DNA from: Janthinobacterium sp.
GTDB taxonomy: Bacteria; Pseudomonadota; Gammaproteobacteria; Burkholderiales; Burkholderiaceae_D
Reading direction: 5' to 3'
DNA: 64,000 bases
NCBI RefSeq assembly: GCF_009923995.1
Contig: NZ_RFSK01000001.1
Span: forward strand, 62,001 to 126,000
Shown here: piece by piece, positions 25,383 to 34,897 of the stretch
Position numbering within the stretch: position 1 is the stretch's first letter
Layout of the letters: each line of letters opens with the position of its first letter
The notes under the pieces: generated by a model
What the model was told of the DNA's origin: nothing
Databases searched by the model: none
Seen by the model: only the letters and a program-made list of their open reading frames with translations
Program-made: the position numbers and the translations under genes

Positions 25383-26192
25383 ATGACTCAATCTCCCGAA
25401 CACGCTTTATCGGTACTTGCCGTGCCCGCCTTTGCCGACAACTACCTGTGGCTCATCCACGACGGCCGCCATGCCGCCGTGGTCGACCCGGGCGATGCGA
25501 TGGCCATCCTCGATGCGCTGCAAGCCCATCAGTTGACCTTGTCCGCCATTTTACTCACGCACCACCATGCCGACCACACGGGCGGGGTGCCTGAATTGTT
25601 GCAGCATTTCGCCGTACCCGTATTCGGCCCGCGCAATGAGGCTATCACAGCCATCACGGAACCGCTTGCCGAAGGCGATGTCGCCTACGTGGCCGAACTG
25701 GGCTTGCAACTGACCGTCATCGACGTGCCCGGCCACACCAAGGGGCATATCGCCTACGTGCGCCAGCGTACGGAGCACGGCGACGCGCCCTGGCTGTTCT
25801 CCGGCGACACCCTGTTTGCGGGCGGCTGCGGCCGCCTGTTCGAGGGCACGCCGGGCCAGATGGCCGATTCGCTGGGCAAGCTGGCCGCCCTGCCCGATGA
25901 TACCCAGGTATTCTGCGCGCATGAGTACACCTTGTCCAATCTGCGCTTCGCCAGCGCCGTCGAGCCGGGCAACCTCGTCCTGCAGGAGCGCGTTGCCGTC
26001 GACACGGAAAAGCGCCAGCAAGGCTTGCCTACCGTGCCGTCGACCATCGGCCTGGAAAAAGCCACCAACCCCTTCCTGCGCTACCGCGAACCGGCCATCC
26101 TGACCAGCCTGAAGGTGGAAGGCAAGCTGGCCGCCGACGCCTCGCCCGTGGAAGCGTTTGCCGCCTTGCGCATGTGGAAGAACAATTTCTGA
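25383..26192 (+). CDS. gloB: Hydroxyacylglutathione hydrolase (glyoxalase II)
   Basis: 269 residues of the metallo-beta-lactamase fold. The metal-binding motif [10 protein letters not shown] (TxHxxxDH) stands at about 59-68, with [22 protein letters not shown] further on and [19 protein letters not shown] holding more metal ligands. It hydrolyses S-lactoylglutathione to lactate and glutathione, the second step of methylglyoxal detoxification. A TATAAT hexamer at 25331-25336 is a candidate promoter. A shared terminator with aceB follows. Confidence 0.93.
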   Translation: MTQSPEHALSVLAVPAFADNYLWLIHDGRHAAVVDPGDAMAILDALQAHQLTLSAILLTHHHADHTGGVPELLQHFAVPVFGPRNEAITAITEPLAEGDVAYVAELGLQLTVIDVPGHTKGHIAYVRQRTEHGDAPWLFSGDTLFAGGCGRLFEGTPGQMADSLGKLAALPDDTQVFCAHEYTLSNLRFASAVEPGNLVLQERVAVDTEKRQQGLPTVPSTIGLEKATNPFLRYREPAILTSLKVEGKLAADASPVEAFAALRMWKNNF

Positions 26193-26255
26193 GGACAGCT
26201 GGGTCAAGCTGCTGCATGTCGCCACGGTTTTCTCAGGCACTGCCGACATCCATAC

Positions 26256-26298
26256 AAAAAATCCCGGCCGATGCTTGCATGCATCGCCGGGATTTTTT
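26256..26298. terminator. Bidirectional intrinsic terminator
   Basis: A-run, TCCCGGC stem with GATGC / GCATC inner pairing and T-run. It ends gloB (plus) and aceB (minus), which converge. Confidence 0.9.
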
Positions 26299-26318
26299 AT
26301 CGATCTAGTTGATCAGGA

Positions 26319-27917
26319 TCAGATTTCTTCGTACAGCGGCAAGGTCAGGAACTCGGCGAACGATTCGGCGGTCGACATTTCTTCGAAGATCTGGCCCGCA
26401 CGCACATAGGTGGGGCCATTGCCGCCCGGCGCTTCGCGCTGCACCTTGGCCAGTTCTTCCGGAATCATGGCGCGCACCATCTCGGCCGTGACCTTGCGGC
26501 CATCGTCCAGCACGCCCTTGGTCGAACGGATCCATTGCCACACTTGCGAGCGGCTGATCTCGGCCGTGGCCGCGTCTTCCATCAGGTTGTGGATAGGCAC
26601 GCAACCATTGCCGGCCAGCCAGCTGCCCAGGTAGTGGATGCCCACATTGATGTTGTAGCGCAAGCCTGCTTCCGTGATCGGCGCTTCCGGCTGGAAATTG
26701 AGCAAATCCGCCGCCTTCACGTCGATGTCGGGACGCTGCTTGTCGATCTGGTTCGGCTTGTCACCGAGCACTTTCGTGAATTCGCCCATGGCCAGTTCCA
26801 CCAGGCCAGGATGGGCCACCCAGCCGCCGTCGTAGCCATCGGTGGCATCGCGCGCCTTGTCGTTGCGCACGCCGCCCATGGCAATGTCGTTCTTTTCCGG
26901 ATCGTTCTTGATCGGGATCAAGGCCGCCATGCCGCCGATGGCCGGTGCGCCCCGCTTGTGGCAGGTTTTCAGCAGCAGCAAGGCGTAGGCGCGCATGAAC
27001 GGCGCCGTCATCGTGACCTTGGCGCGGTCGGCCAGGCAGAAATCCTTGTCCAGCTTGAATTTCTTGATGCACGAGAAGATGTAATCCCAGCGGCCCGCGT
27101 TCAGGCCCGAGCTGTGCTCCTTGAGTTCGTACAGGATTTCATCCATTTCAAACGCCGCCAAGATGGTCTCGATCAGCACGGTCGCCTTGATCGTCCCCTG
27201 CGGCAAGCCCAGTTCATTTTGCGTCATGACAAAGATGTCGTTCCACAGGCGCGCTTCCAGATGCGACTCCATCTTCGGCAGATAGAAGTACGGGCCGGCG
27301 CCGCGCGCCAGCTGTTCCTTGGCGTTATGGAACATGAACAGAGCAAAGTCGAAAATGCCGCCGGAAATGCGCTTGCCGTCGACCAGCACGTGCTTTTCAT
27401 CGAGGTGCCAGCCGCGCGGACGCACGACGAGGGTGGCGATCTTGTCGTTCAGCTTGTAGGACTTGCCATTTTGCTCCAGCGAAATCGTCTTGCGCACGGC
27501 GTCGTACATATTGATCTGGCCCGTCAGCTGGTTGTCCCAGTTCGGCGTGTTCGAATCCTCGAAGTCCGTCATGTAGCTGTCGGCGCCGGAATTGAAGGCG
27601 TTGATGACCATCTTGCGCTCGACGGGGCCCGTGATTTCTACGCGGCGGCATTCCAGCGCCTTCGGGATCGGCGCGATTTTCCAGTCGCCATCGCGGATGT
27701 GTGCGGTTTCTGGCAAGAAATCAGGACGCTCGCCCGCGTCCAGCCGCTTGGCCCGTTCCACGCGCACGGCCAGCAATTGCTGGCGGCGCGGTTCAAATTC
27801 GCGCGTCAGCTTGGCCACCAGCGCCAGCGCCGCCGGCGTCAGGATCTGTTCATAGCCGGGCTGGATGTCACCCGTGATTTGCATGCCATCGGGAAGTGCG
27901 ATCGTGTTCTGCGTCAT
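26319..27917 (-). CDS. aceB: Malate synthase A
   Basis: 532 residues, near the E. coli AceB length of 533. It condenses glyoxylate and acetyl-CoA to malate in the glyoxylate shunt, needed for growth on acetate and fatty acids. Clear family blocks are [23 protein letters not shown] at the N-terminus, [62 protein letters not shown] (family signature), [16 protein letters not shown] and [11 protein letters not shown] near the C-terminus. The divergent LysR gene at 28135 with a palindrome at 28043 suggests it controls aceB, but that is inference; isocitrate lyase is not in the window. Confidence 0.97.
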   Translation of the reverse strand: MTQNTIALPDGMQITGDIQPGYEQILTPAALALVAKLTREFEPRRQQLLAVRVERAKRLDAGERPDFLPETAHIRDGDWKIAPIPKALECRRVEITGPVERKMVINAFNSGADSYMTDFEDSNTPNWDNQLTGQINMYDAVRKTISLEQNGKSYKLNDKIATLVVRPRGWHLDEKHVLVDGKRISGGIFDFALFMFHNAKEQLARGAGPYFYLPKMESHLEARLWNDIFVMTQNELGLPQGTIKATVLIETILAAFEMDEILYELKEHSSGLNAGRWDYIFSCIKKFKLDKDFCLADRAKVTMTAPFMRAYALLLLKTCHKRGAPAIGGMAALIPIKNDPEKNDIAMGGVRNDKARDATDGYDGGWVAHPGLVELAMGEFTKVLGDKPNQIDKQRPDIDVKAADLLNFQPEAPITEAGLRYNINVGIHYLGSWLAGNGCVPIHNLMEDAATAEISRSQVWQWIRSTKGVLDDGRKVTAEMVRAMIPEELAKVQREAPGGNGPTYVRAGQIFEEMSTAESFAEFLTLPLYEEI

Positions 27918-28042
27918 GAAGTTCTCCGGTTTTTAATAAATATAAGCAAAGGTGATCTGGTGAGCCAAGTATAAGCGGAACGACTGCGCGGGCAAGCCGG
28001 ACAGAGGCGCAAAAAACACTCTGCCAGGCGGCGCGTTTGTTC

Positions 28043-28059
28043 TATAGTAGTGCACTATA
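28043..28059. promoter_or_regulatory. Candidate operator of the LysR gene next to aceB
   Basis: Perfect inverted repeat TATAGT-AGTGC-ACTATA. It lies 75 bases before the LysR start and 126 bases before the aceB start, so it could serve autoregulation or the divergent aceB promoter. Confidence 0.5.
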
Positions 28060-28134
28060 AAGCATGGAAACGAGATTAAAAATCACTTCATCTATGCGTT
28101 TTTATCACAAGTGACGGCGTTGCGGGAGCATGAC

Positions 28135-29043
28135 ATGGGGCAGTTCAGACAAATATCGACCTTCGTGGAAGTGGTAGCCAAGGGCAGCCTGTCGGCCGCC
28201 GCGCGCGCCGAGGGCATCGCCCCGGCCATGATAGGCAGGCGCCTCGACGCGCTGGAGCAGCGCCTGGGCGTGAAATTACTCCAGCGCACGACGCGCAAGC
28301 TGGCACTGACGAATGAAGGCGCCGCCTTCCTGGAAGACTGCCAGCGCATCCTCGGCGAGCTGGAAGAGGCGGAAGCGGCCGTGGCCGTGCGCAGCGTGAA
28401 GGCCAGCGGCCACCTGCTCATTTCCGCGCCGGCCGGCTTCGGGCGCCAGCACGTGGCGCCCCTGATTCCCTCTTTTGTCGCCGAGCACCGCGACGTGACG
28501 GTATCGCTGAACCTGAACGACCGCCTCGTCGACCTGATCGGCGAAGGCATCGACGTGGCCATCCGCATCGCCAGCCTGTCCGATTCCTCCCTCGTGAGCA
28601 CCAAGCTGGCGGACAACCAGCGCGTGCTCGTCGGCTCGCCCGCCTACCTGAAACGGGCGGGCACGCCGCGCATCCCGGCCGACCTGGCCAAGCACAATTG
28701 CCTGGCGATCAGCAGCGAAGGCAGCCAGCGGGGCTGGACCTTCCGCGAAAACGGCAAGAATGTGACCCTCAAGGTGGCGGGCAACATGGTCTGCAACGAT
28801 GGGGAAGTGCTGCACGACTGGGCGCTGGCCGGCAAGGGCCTGGCATGGCGCTCGATGTGGGAAGTGGGCGCGGAGATCGAATCGGGCCAGCTCGTGACGG
28901 TGCTGGACCAGTTTGCCGCGCCGGGCAACGACATCTACGCCGTGTTCGCCCAGCGCCGCCACCTGCCGCTGCGCATACGGGCATTCGTGGATTTTTTACG
29001 GCACAGCTATGCGCAAGCCGATTACTGGCGCGTGCCCGCCTGA
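28135..29043 (+). CDS. LysR-family transcriptional regulator
   Basis: 302 residues from ATG 28135 (MGQFRQISTFVEVVAKGSLSAAARAEGIAPAMIGRRLDALEQRLGVKLLQRTTRKLALTNEG), with a second ATG at 28111 less likely. The winged helix-turn-helix occupies about 3-62 and the rest is the effector domain (HLLISAPAGFGRQHVAPLIPSFVAEHRDVTVSLNLNDR). It is divergent from aceB with 217 bases between them. The target is probably aceB or itself; ligand unknown. Confidence 0.9.
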   Translation: MGQFRQISTFVEVVAKGSLSAAARAEGIAPAMIGRRLDALEQRLGVKLLQRTTRKLALTNEGAAFLEDCQRILGELEEAEAAVAVRSVKASGHLLISAPAGFGRQHVAPLIPSFVAEHRDVTVSLNLNDRLVDLIGEGIDVAIRIASLSDSSLVSTKLADNQRVLVGSPAYLKRAGTPRIPADLAKHNCLAISSEGSQRGWTFRENGKNVTLKVAGNMVCNDGEVLHDWALAGKGLAWRSMWEVGAEIESGQLVTVLDQFAAPGNDIYAVFAQRRHLPLRIRAFVDFLRHSYAQADYWRVPA

Positions 29044-29327
29044 TCACGCCATCCGAGGGCGCCGGACACAGCCTGTTGCGCGACGGCATGGAAGACCTGC
29101 GGTGCTCGCCACTCCGGCGGCCCGCACTCAAGATACGCTTGCGCTCCCCGCCCCGCCTGCCGCTCGCGACGGCGTTGCCGGCACCGTGGCGTCGATGGCT
29201 TCACAAGCAGGGCGCGCGCTGGTGGCGCGGCATGCGCCGGCAGCGCCACAAGGGCAAAGCATGGCGCGCAAGGGCCGCATGTGCCGGCAACCGCATGAAA
29301 AACCCGTGCCTCACGGAAATTCAGGCG
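29044..29327. other. Intergenic region between LysR and cold-shock gene
   Basis: 284 GC-rich bases with no supported gene. Reading frames here are Arg-rich and without ribosome sites. The cold-shock terminator follows at 29328-29360. Confidence 0.5.
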
Positions 29328-29360
29328 AAAAAAAATCCCCGGAGACCGAGGATTTCTTTA
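29328..29360 (-). terminator. Intrinsic terminator of the cold-shock gene
   Basis: On the minus strand AATCCTCGG-TCT-CCGGGGATT followed by a long T tract, 20 bases after the csp stop. Confidence 0.85.
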
Positions 29361-29379
29361 TTTCGTTTGATCCAGCGTA

Positions 29380-29583
29380 TTAGATTGGCTGAATGTTCGA
29401 AGCTTGCTTGCCTTTAGGGCCAGCGGTCACTTCAAAAGAAACGCGTTGGTTCTCTTGCAGGGACTTGAAGCCGTTCGACTGGATAGCCGAGAAGTGAGCG
29501 AACAGATCTTCGCCGCCTTCGTCAGGGGTAATAAAGCCGAAACCCTTCGAATCATTGAACCATTTTACGATGCCAGTTGCCAT
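29380..29583 (-). CDS. Cold-shock protein (CspA family)
   Basis: 67 residues, a single cold-shock domain. RNP1 (KGFGFITP) and RNP2 (DLFAHFS) are intact, with the usual [14 protein letters not shown] start and [10 protein letters not shown] end. It binds single-stranded RNA and DNA and melts mRNA structure, either on cold shock or constitutively. The roughly 300 bases upstream (29584-29881) hold no gene and leave room for the long 5' leader typical of csp genes. Confidence 0.95.
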   Translation of the reverse strand: MATGIVKWFNDSKGFGFITPDEGGEDLFAHFSAIQSNGFKSLQENQRVSFEVTAGPKGKQASNIQPI

Positions 29584-29881
29584 TACAATTTCCTATTTCA
29601 GTTAAGTTGGGCTTGCGCCCGTTATATCGTTTGAAGCAAGAAAGAAATGACAGACAAACTGCACTACTACCTCGAATCCAACGATGCCCAATTATACCAA
29701 CAAAACTGAGAAAAACCATTCTTTCGCAAAATAAACTTGCGAACACCACTTTAATAGCCAAATCCCCGTCTTGCGGCGCCCTGTACCAGCGGCATGGACA
29801 CACTATATCCTAATCTGCGACGCGGGGGCTTTGCGTTGTATCAAATGAATCATTGCAACCACATCGCCTAAACGTTGTCGC
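29584..29881 (-). promoter_or_regulatory. Upstream region and probable long leader of the cold-shock gene
   Basis: About 300 bases, AT-richer than the flanks, without a gene. cspA-type genes usually carry leaders of over 100 bases that control translation by temperature. GAAAT just before the ATG is a weak ribosome site. The actual transcription start is unknown. Confidence 0.4.
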
Positions 29882-30244
29882 TCATGCGCTGAAGTGGGTG
29901 GCGGCCGCATCGCGTCCCGCCCAGCGCAGCAGCGCGTCCACCTGCCCGCTCAGCGCCGGCCAGTCGGCCAGCACCTGCCCCGGCTCATTGAGCAGGCCGC
30001 GCACCAGCTGTTCGAGGCGCCGGCATTCCTGGCCCAGCGCGGCGAAACCGAAGGTGGCCGCCGAGCCTGCCACGGCGTGCAGGGCCCGGTGCAGCTGCGT
30101 CAGCGGCTCCAGGCGCGGCCCCTCGCTGTCGCAGCGCTGTTGCGCCTGCGCGATGGCCAGCATCAGGGCCGGCACGCCGGCCGCATATTTTTCATTCAAG
30201 GCACGCAAACGGGCGCGAAAATCCGGGTCGATCAAGGTTGCCAT
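29882..30244 (-). CDS. HPt domain phosphotransfer protein
   Basis: 120 residues from ATG 30244 (MATLIDPDFRARLRALNEKYAAG). The HPt motif is LHRALHAVAGSAATFGF, with His-56 (in HAVAGSA, standing for HxLKGSA) the likely phosphoacceptor. It is all-alpha and would relay phosphate between a hybrid kinase and a response regulator. No partner kinase is next to it; the nearest receiver protein is at 38029. It lies 22 bases downstream of upp in the same direction. Confidence 0.8.
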   Translation of the reverse strand: MATLIDPDFRARLRALNEKYAAGVPALMLAIAQAQQRCDSEGPRLEPLTQLHRALHAVAGSAATFGFAALGQECRRLEQLVRGLLNEPGQVLADWPALSGQVDALLRWAGRDAAATHFSA

Positions 30245-30266
30245 CGCAATACTCGCCTGAATGCGC

Positions 30267-30917
30267 TTATTTGGTGCCGAAGATGCGGTCGCCCGCGTCG
30301 CCCAGGCCCGGCACGATGTAGGCGTGGTCATCCAGGTGGGAATCGAGCGCGGCGCAGAACATCTTGACGTTCGGGTGCGCGTTCTGGAACACGGTCACGC
30401 CTTCCGGCGCGGCCACGAGGGCCAGGAAGATGATCTGCTCGTCCGTCACGCCCCGTTTTTTCAGCACGTCGACGGCATACACGGCCGAATTGCCCGTCGC
30501 CACCATCGGATCGCACAGGATGAAGGTGCGCTCGTTCAGGTCCGGCAGGCGCACCAGGTATTCCACGGGCATGTGGGTGGCGGGGTCGCGGTACACGCCG
30601 ATGTGGCCCACGCGCGCCGATGGCACCAGGTTCAGCAGGCCGTCGCTCATGCCGATGCCGGCGCGCAAGATAGGCACGATGGCCAGTTTCTTGCCGGCAA
30701 TCACGGGCGCGTCGATGGTGACCAGCGGGGTCTTGATTTCGCGCGTCGTCAGCGGCAGGTCGCGCGTGATTTCATAGCCCATCAGCAAAGTGATTTCCTT
30801 GAGCAATTCACGGAAGGTGCGCGTCGACGTGTCGTGCTCGCGCATGTGACTCAATTTGTGCTGGATCAAAGGGTGATCGGTAATGAACAAATTCGGGAAG
30901 CGTGGATCTTGTTTCAT
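30267..30917 (-). CDS. upp: Uracil phosphoribosyltransferase
   Basis: 216 residues (E. coli 208). It makes UMP from uracil and PRPP in pyrimidine salvage. The PRPP motif [22 protein letters not shown] and [29 protein letters not shown] are intact, and [15 protein letters not shown] closes the protein as usual. The N-terminus [42 protein letters not shown] fits the family well. The HPt gene follows closely. Confidence 0.97.
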   Translation of the reverse strand: MKQDPRFPNLFITDHPLIQHKLSHMREHDTSTRTFRELLKEITLLMGYEITRDLPLTTREIKTPLVTIDAPVIAGKKLAIVPILRAGIGMSDGLLNLVPSARVGHIGVYRDPATHMPVEYLVRLPDLNERTFILCDPMVATGNSAVYAVDVLKKRGVTDEQIIFLALVAAPEGVTVFQNAHPNVKMFCAALDSHLDDHAYIVPGLGDAGDRIFGTK

Positions 30918-31100
30918 ATTGTTTTTCTTTCTCTACTCTCTGGCGCGGCGGCAAGCCTGGGCCGCAGGCGCGCTGTGTGTCGATAAAATCATGGATTCCA
31001 GCATTATCCCAGCCCGCAGCCCGCCTGTGGCCGGAATTTTCGAAATAATTGCAGAGCATGCCGCCCTGGCGGCGGGCGGCATGCCACCGCCGCGGGCGAA

Positions 31101-32783
31101 TCAGTACTCGCGCAGGGCGCGCGCGAGGATGGCCGCGCAATCGGTGCCGGCCGGCAAGCGACCATAGGTGCCGCCCGGCGCCTGCACCAGGCGCGACTGC
31201 AGGAACGCTTGCGCGACACAGGGCGGCGCGTGGCGCAGCAGCAAGCCGGCCTGCACGGCCAGCACGATGCGTTCCGATAGTTGCCGCGCGCCAAACTCAT
31301 CCGTTTGCGGCCCGTCCAGCTCGGCCAGCAGGCGCGCGCGATAGGCCACAAAGGCGGCATGCTCGTCGCCGGCCAGCGCCAGTTCGGCCGCCAGGGCGTC
31401 GCGCGCGGCGGGCGACTTGCCGAAGGCGCGCAAGACGTCGAGGCACATGACGTTGCCCGAGCCTTCCCAGATCGAGTTGACGGGCAGTTCGCGGTACAGC
31501 CGCGCCAGCGGCGCATCTTCCACGTAGCCGGTGCCGCCCAGCACTTCCATGGCTTCCGCGCCGAAGCCTGGCCCCCGCTTGCAGATCCAGTACTTGCCGG
31601 CCGGCGTGAGCACGCGCGCCAGCATGGCTTGCCCCGCATCCTCCTTTTCATCGAAGCAGCGGGCCAGGCGCAGCGCGAAGGCCGTGGCGGCTTCCGATTC
31701 GAGCGCCAGGTCGGCCAGCACGTTCTGCATCAGGGGCTGTTCGACGAGCGGCTTGCCGAACACGGCCCGCTGGCGCGCGTGGTGCAGCGCCTGGGTCAGG
31801 GCGGCGCGCATGATGCCGGCGCTGCCCAGCACGCAGTCGAGGCGCGTGTGGCTGGCCATTTCCAGGATGGTGGGGATGCCCCGCCCCGGCTGGCCCACGA
31901 GCCAGCCATACGCATTCGCGAACTCCACCTCGGACGAGGCGTTCGAGCGGTTGCCCAGCTTGTCCTTCAGGCGCTGCACGCGGATGGGGTTGCGGCTGCC
32001 GTCGGGCAGGTAGCGGGGCACGAAGAAACACGACAGCCCGCCCTCGTCCGCCTGCGCCAGGATCAGGTGGGCATCGCTTTGCGGCGCCGAGAAAAACCAT
32101 TTGTGGCCGACGATGCGCCAGGCCCCGCCGGCCTCGTCGCCGAACAGGGCGCGCGCTTCGTCCGCCGGCACGGGAGTGGCCCGCGTGGTATTGCTGCGCA
32201 CGTCCGAGCCGCCCTGCTTTTCCGTCATGCCCATGCCGACCAGGGCGCCGCGCTTCTGTTCCACCGGCAAGGAGCGGGGATCGTACTCGCGCGACAGGAT
32301 CTTCGGCAGCCAGCGGGCGGCGATTTGCGGCAGATCAAGGGCCTGGCGCAGCGCCGGCACGGAGGCGTACGTCATCGTCACGGGGCATTGCGCGCCGTTT
32401 TCCACCTGCCCCACCAATAGATAGGCGGCCGCGCGCGCCACCTGGGCACCCGGGCCGGGCGCGGCCCAGGGCGCGGCATGCGTACCGGCGCCGATCAGGA
32501 TCTCCATCAGGGCATGCCAGGCGGGATGGAAGGCCACTTCATCGATGCGGCGGCCGGCGCGGTCGAATTGCTGCAATTCGGGCCCGTGCCGGTTCGCTTC
32601 GCGCGCCAGGGCGTACGTGTCCGCGCGGCCCAGGCGCTCGCCCAGCGCGTCGAGTTCCTGCCGCGCCGCGCCGCCTCCTTCGCGCAGCAGCGCCTCGGCC
32701 AGGGCGGGGTCGCAGGCGAACAGATTGACGTTTTCAAACGGCGTCGCCTGGTTGAAAACTTCATGCGTGTCAAAGGCATTCAT
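31101..32783 (-). CDS. Acyl-CoA dehydrogenase, AidB type
   Basis: 560 residues, AidB-like (E. coli 541), with the N-terminal THEVFNQATPFENVNLFACDPAL block of that subfamily. FAD-binding patches include QCPVTMTYASVPAL, GMGMTEKQGGSDVRSNTT, WRIVGHKWFFSAPQSDAHLILAQ and FLEGSG-like NSIWEGSGNVMCLDVLRAF. AidB binds DNA and is linked to alkylation stress, while relatives oxidise isovaleryl-CoA. No other alkylation genes are near, so the specific role is open. Confidence 0.85.
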   Translation of the reverse strand: MNAFDTHEVFNQATPFENVNLFACDPALAEALLREGGGAARQELDALGERLGRADTYALAREANRHGPELQQFDRAGRRIDEVAFHPAWHALMEILIGAGTHAAPWAAPGPGAQVARAAAYLLVGQVENGAQCPVTMTYASVPALRQALDLPQIAARWLPKILSREYDPRSLPVEQKRGALVGMGMTEKQGGSDVRSNTTRATPVPADEARALFGDEAGGAWRIVGHKWFFSAPQSDAHLILAQADEGGLSCFFVPRYLPDGSRNPIRVQRLKDKLGNRSNASSEVEFANAYGWLVGQPGRGIPTILEMASHTRLDCVLGSAGIMRAALTQALHHARQRAVFGKPLVEQPLMQNVLADLALESEAATAFALRLARCFDEKEDAGQAMLARVLTPAGKYWICKRGPGFGAEAMEVLGGTGYVEDAPLARLYRELPVNSIWEGSGNVMCLDVLRAFGKSPAARDALAAELALAGDEHAAFVAYRARLLAELDGPQTDEFGARQLSERIVLAVQAGLLLRHAPPCVAQAFLQSRLVQAPGGTYGRLPAGTDCAAILARALREY

Positions 32784-33157
32784 GGGTATCTCCGTTGCGA
32801 TTTGTTATCATGGCGCCCTTGCCGCCACTGGCACGCCATCCCCGTCGTCTGCCAGCCAGACTAGCGCAAACGCGCCAGCGGGGCAAGCGCGCCACGGCGG
32901 CAAGCGGATGGATAAAAAGCACCGCGTCGAAAAGCATGCGGATTTCGTCAAGCGCGGCAGGAATATTTACAAAACCTGAAGCAATGTTGCTCTATTTCAT
33001 GTAATCGGGTGCTTTTCAATGATACATTTCGTGTGGATCGCGTTCCGATAGTAACCCTGTGCCCGGCGGCGGAGCAGCCGCGCGACGCACTGTTTTCGCT
33101 GGCGCCCTGCCCTGCCGCGGGCACCAGCACTGATAAAAAAAGGTAAAAGCCAGCACG
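32784..33157. other. Intergenic region between aidB-type gene and the GGDEF-EAL gene
   Basis: 374 bases with divergent promoters presumed at both ends. No larger gene is seen. A 23-codon frame at 32909-32980 (MDKKHRVEKHADFVKRG...) has no good ribosome site and is not called. Confidence 0.45.
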
Positions 33158-34897
33158 ATGTTTTCCAGTACCCCATCCGCCGCCCACCGCGAAGCTCGCC
33201 ACGAGCTGGACAACCTCATGGAAGAGGCTGGCGACGTCGTGTTCCGCCTCGATGCGGACGGCTTGATCCTGTTTGCCAGCAAGCGCGCAGCCACCCTGTT
33301 CGGCGCGCCCAACGGCCTGTCCGGCCACCTGCTGCTGCCGCTGGCGGCCGAGGCCTCGCGCGCGGCGCTGCAGGCGGCGCTGGAAGACGCCCTGGAAGAA
33401 CCGGGCCGCCTGGAAGTGCGCCTGCAGACGCCGGACCAGGAAATCTGGTTCGAGCTGCGCCTGTCTTCCTATATGAACGGGGCCGGCATCGCCGAACTGC
33501 TGGTGGTGGGCCGCGACACGTCGGCCCAGCACAACACGGAAGAACGCCTGCGCCACATGGCCACGCACGATGCGCTCACAGGCCTGCCGAACCGGCTGCT
33601 GCTGTCGGACCGCATCCGCATGGTGATCGCCCAGGCGGCGCGTTCTGGCCAGGGCTTTTCCGTGGCCACCATCGGCCTCGATGGCTTCAAGAAGGTCAAC
33701 GATGGCCTGGGCCACCCCGTCGGCGACGCCGTGCTGCGCCTGGCCGCGGCGCGCCTGCGCAAGACCCTGCGCGACAGCGACACCCTGGCGCGCGTGGGCG
33801 GCGATGAATTCGTCGCCGTGCTGCCCGGCAGCGCCACGGACGCGCAGATCAAGCTGGTGACGGGGCGCCTGCTGGCCACCCTGCAGGCGCCGTTCGAAGT
33901 CGATGGCCACACCATCTACGTGGGCGCCTCCGTCGGCGTATCGATCTATCCGTTGCACGCGGAAGACGAAGTGCGCCTGGTGGCGCTGGCCGATGCGGCC
34001 ATGTCGCGCGCCAAGGAAACGGGCAAGGCCCGCTGCCTCGTCTACAGCCCGCGCCTGAACGGTCCGTCGGAACACGACATCTCGCTGGAAGCGGCCATGT
34101 TCCACGCCGTGCGCGAAGGCGAATTCCTGCTGTTCTACCAGCCCATCGTCGACGCCCGCACGCGGCAGATCCAGGGCTTCGAAACCCTGATGCGCTGGAA
34201 GCACCCGACCCTGGGCCTGGTGCCTCCCGTGCGCTTCATCCCCATCGCCGAGGCGAACGGCCTGATCAACCTGCTGGGCGCCTGGGCGCTGAAGGCTGCC
34301 TGCGTCCAGCTCAAGCAGTTCCAGGAAGTGGCCAGGCGGGCGCTGTACATGTCCGTCAACATCAGTCCGCGCCAGTTCCGCAACGACAAATTCCTCGACG
34401 TGCTCGATGACGCCCTCGCCTTCTCGGGGCTGTCGGGCGAACACCTGGTGCTGGAAATCACGGAAGGCACCCTGATGATCGATCCCGTGCACGCGGAAAC
34501 CATCCTCGGCAAGATGACGGAGCGCCGCGCGCGCATCGCCATCGACGATTTCGGCACCGGCTATTCCTCGCTGGCCTACCTGAAGCGCTTCCCCATTTCC
34601 GTGCTGAAGATCGACCGCACCTTCATCAAGGACCTGCCCGAATCGAGCAAGGACGCGGCCATCTGCAACACCATTCTCGACCTGGCCAAGCACTTGAACC
34701 TGTCGGTGGTGGCCGAAGGCGTGGAAACGGAAGAACAGATGCATTTCATGGAATCGCGCGGCTGCCACTATGTGCAAGGCTACCTGACGGGCAAACCGAT
34801 GCCGGCCCACGCCGCGCTATCGGCCTTGAGCGAAAAAACCTATGCGGCGCTGGTGCCCACGCCGCCTGCCAATGAACCGCGCGGAGGGGTGCAATGA
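33158..34897 (+). CDS. PAS-GGDEF-EAL bifunctional c-di-GMP protein
   Basis: 579 residues. A PAS-like sensor covers about 13-125. The GGDEF domain has an intact GGDEF (214-218) and I-site RDSD (205-208). The EAL domain has ETL (342-344) in place of EAL, keeping the glutamate, with SVNISPRQF, LEITEGTLMID, IDDFGTGYSSLAYLKRFPISVLKIDRTFIKD and VVAEGVETEEQM all normal, so both synthesis and hydrolysis are possible. No transmembrane segment. Its stop overlaps the next start by four bases (ATGA), so it is made together with the HDOD protein. Confidence 0.92.
   Translation: MFSSTPSAAHREARHELDNLMEEAGDVVFRLDADGLILFASKRAATLFGAPNGLSGHLLLPLAAEASRAALQAALEDALEEPGRLEVRLQTPDQEIWFELRLSSYMNGAGIAELLVVGRDTSAQHNTEERLRHMATHDALTGLPNRLLLSDRIRMVIAQAARSGQGFSVATIGLDGFKKVNDGLGHPVGDAVLRLAAARLRKTLRDSDTLARVGGDEFVAVLPGSATDAQIKLVTGRLLATLQAPFEVDGHTIYVGASVGVSIYPLHAEDEVRLVALADAAMSRAKETGKARCLVYSPRLNGPSEHDISLEAAMFHAVREGEFLLFYQPIVDARTRQIQGFETLMRWKHPTLGLVPPVRFIPIAEANGLINLLGAWALKAACVQLKQFQEVARRALYMSVNISPRQFRNDKFLDVLDDALAFSGLSGEHLVLEITEGTLMIDPVHAETILGKMTERRARIAIDDFGTGYSSLAYLKRFPISVLKIDRTFIKDLPESSKDAAICNTILDLAKHLNLSVVAEGVETEEQMHFMESRGCHYVQGYLTGKPMPAHAALSALSEKTYAALVPTPPANEPRGGVQ

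Noticed and set aside
32909-32980. 23-codon ORF MDKKHRVEKHADFVKRG...
   Set aside because: No Shine-Dalgarno, no conservation evidence, and located in a promoter-size gap; cannot be supported.
32948-34810. 620-codon open frame antisense to the PAS-GGDEF-EAL gene
   Set aside because: Same reason: shadow of a motif-complete gene.
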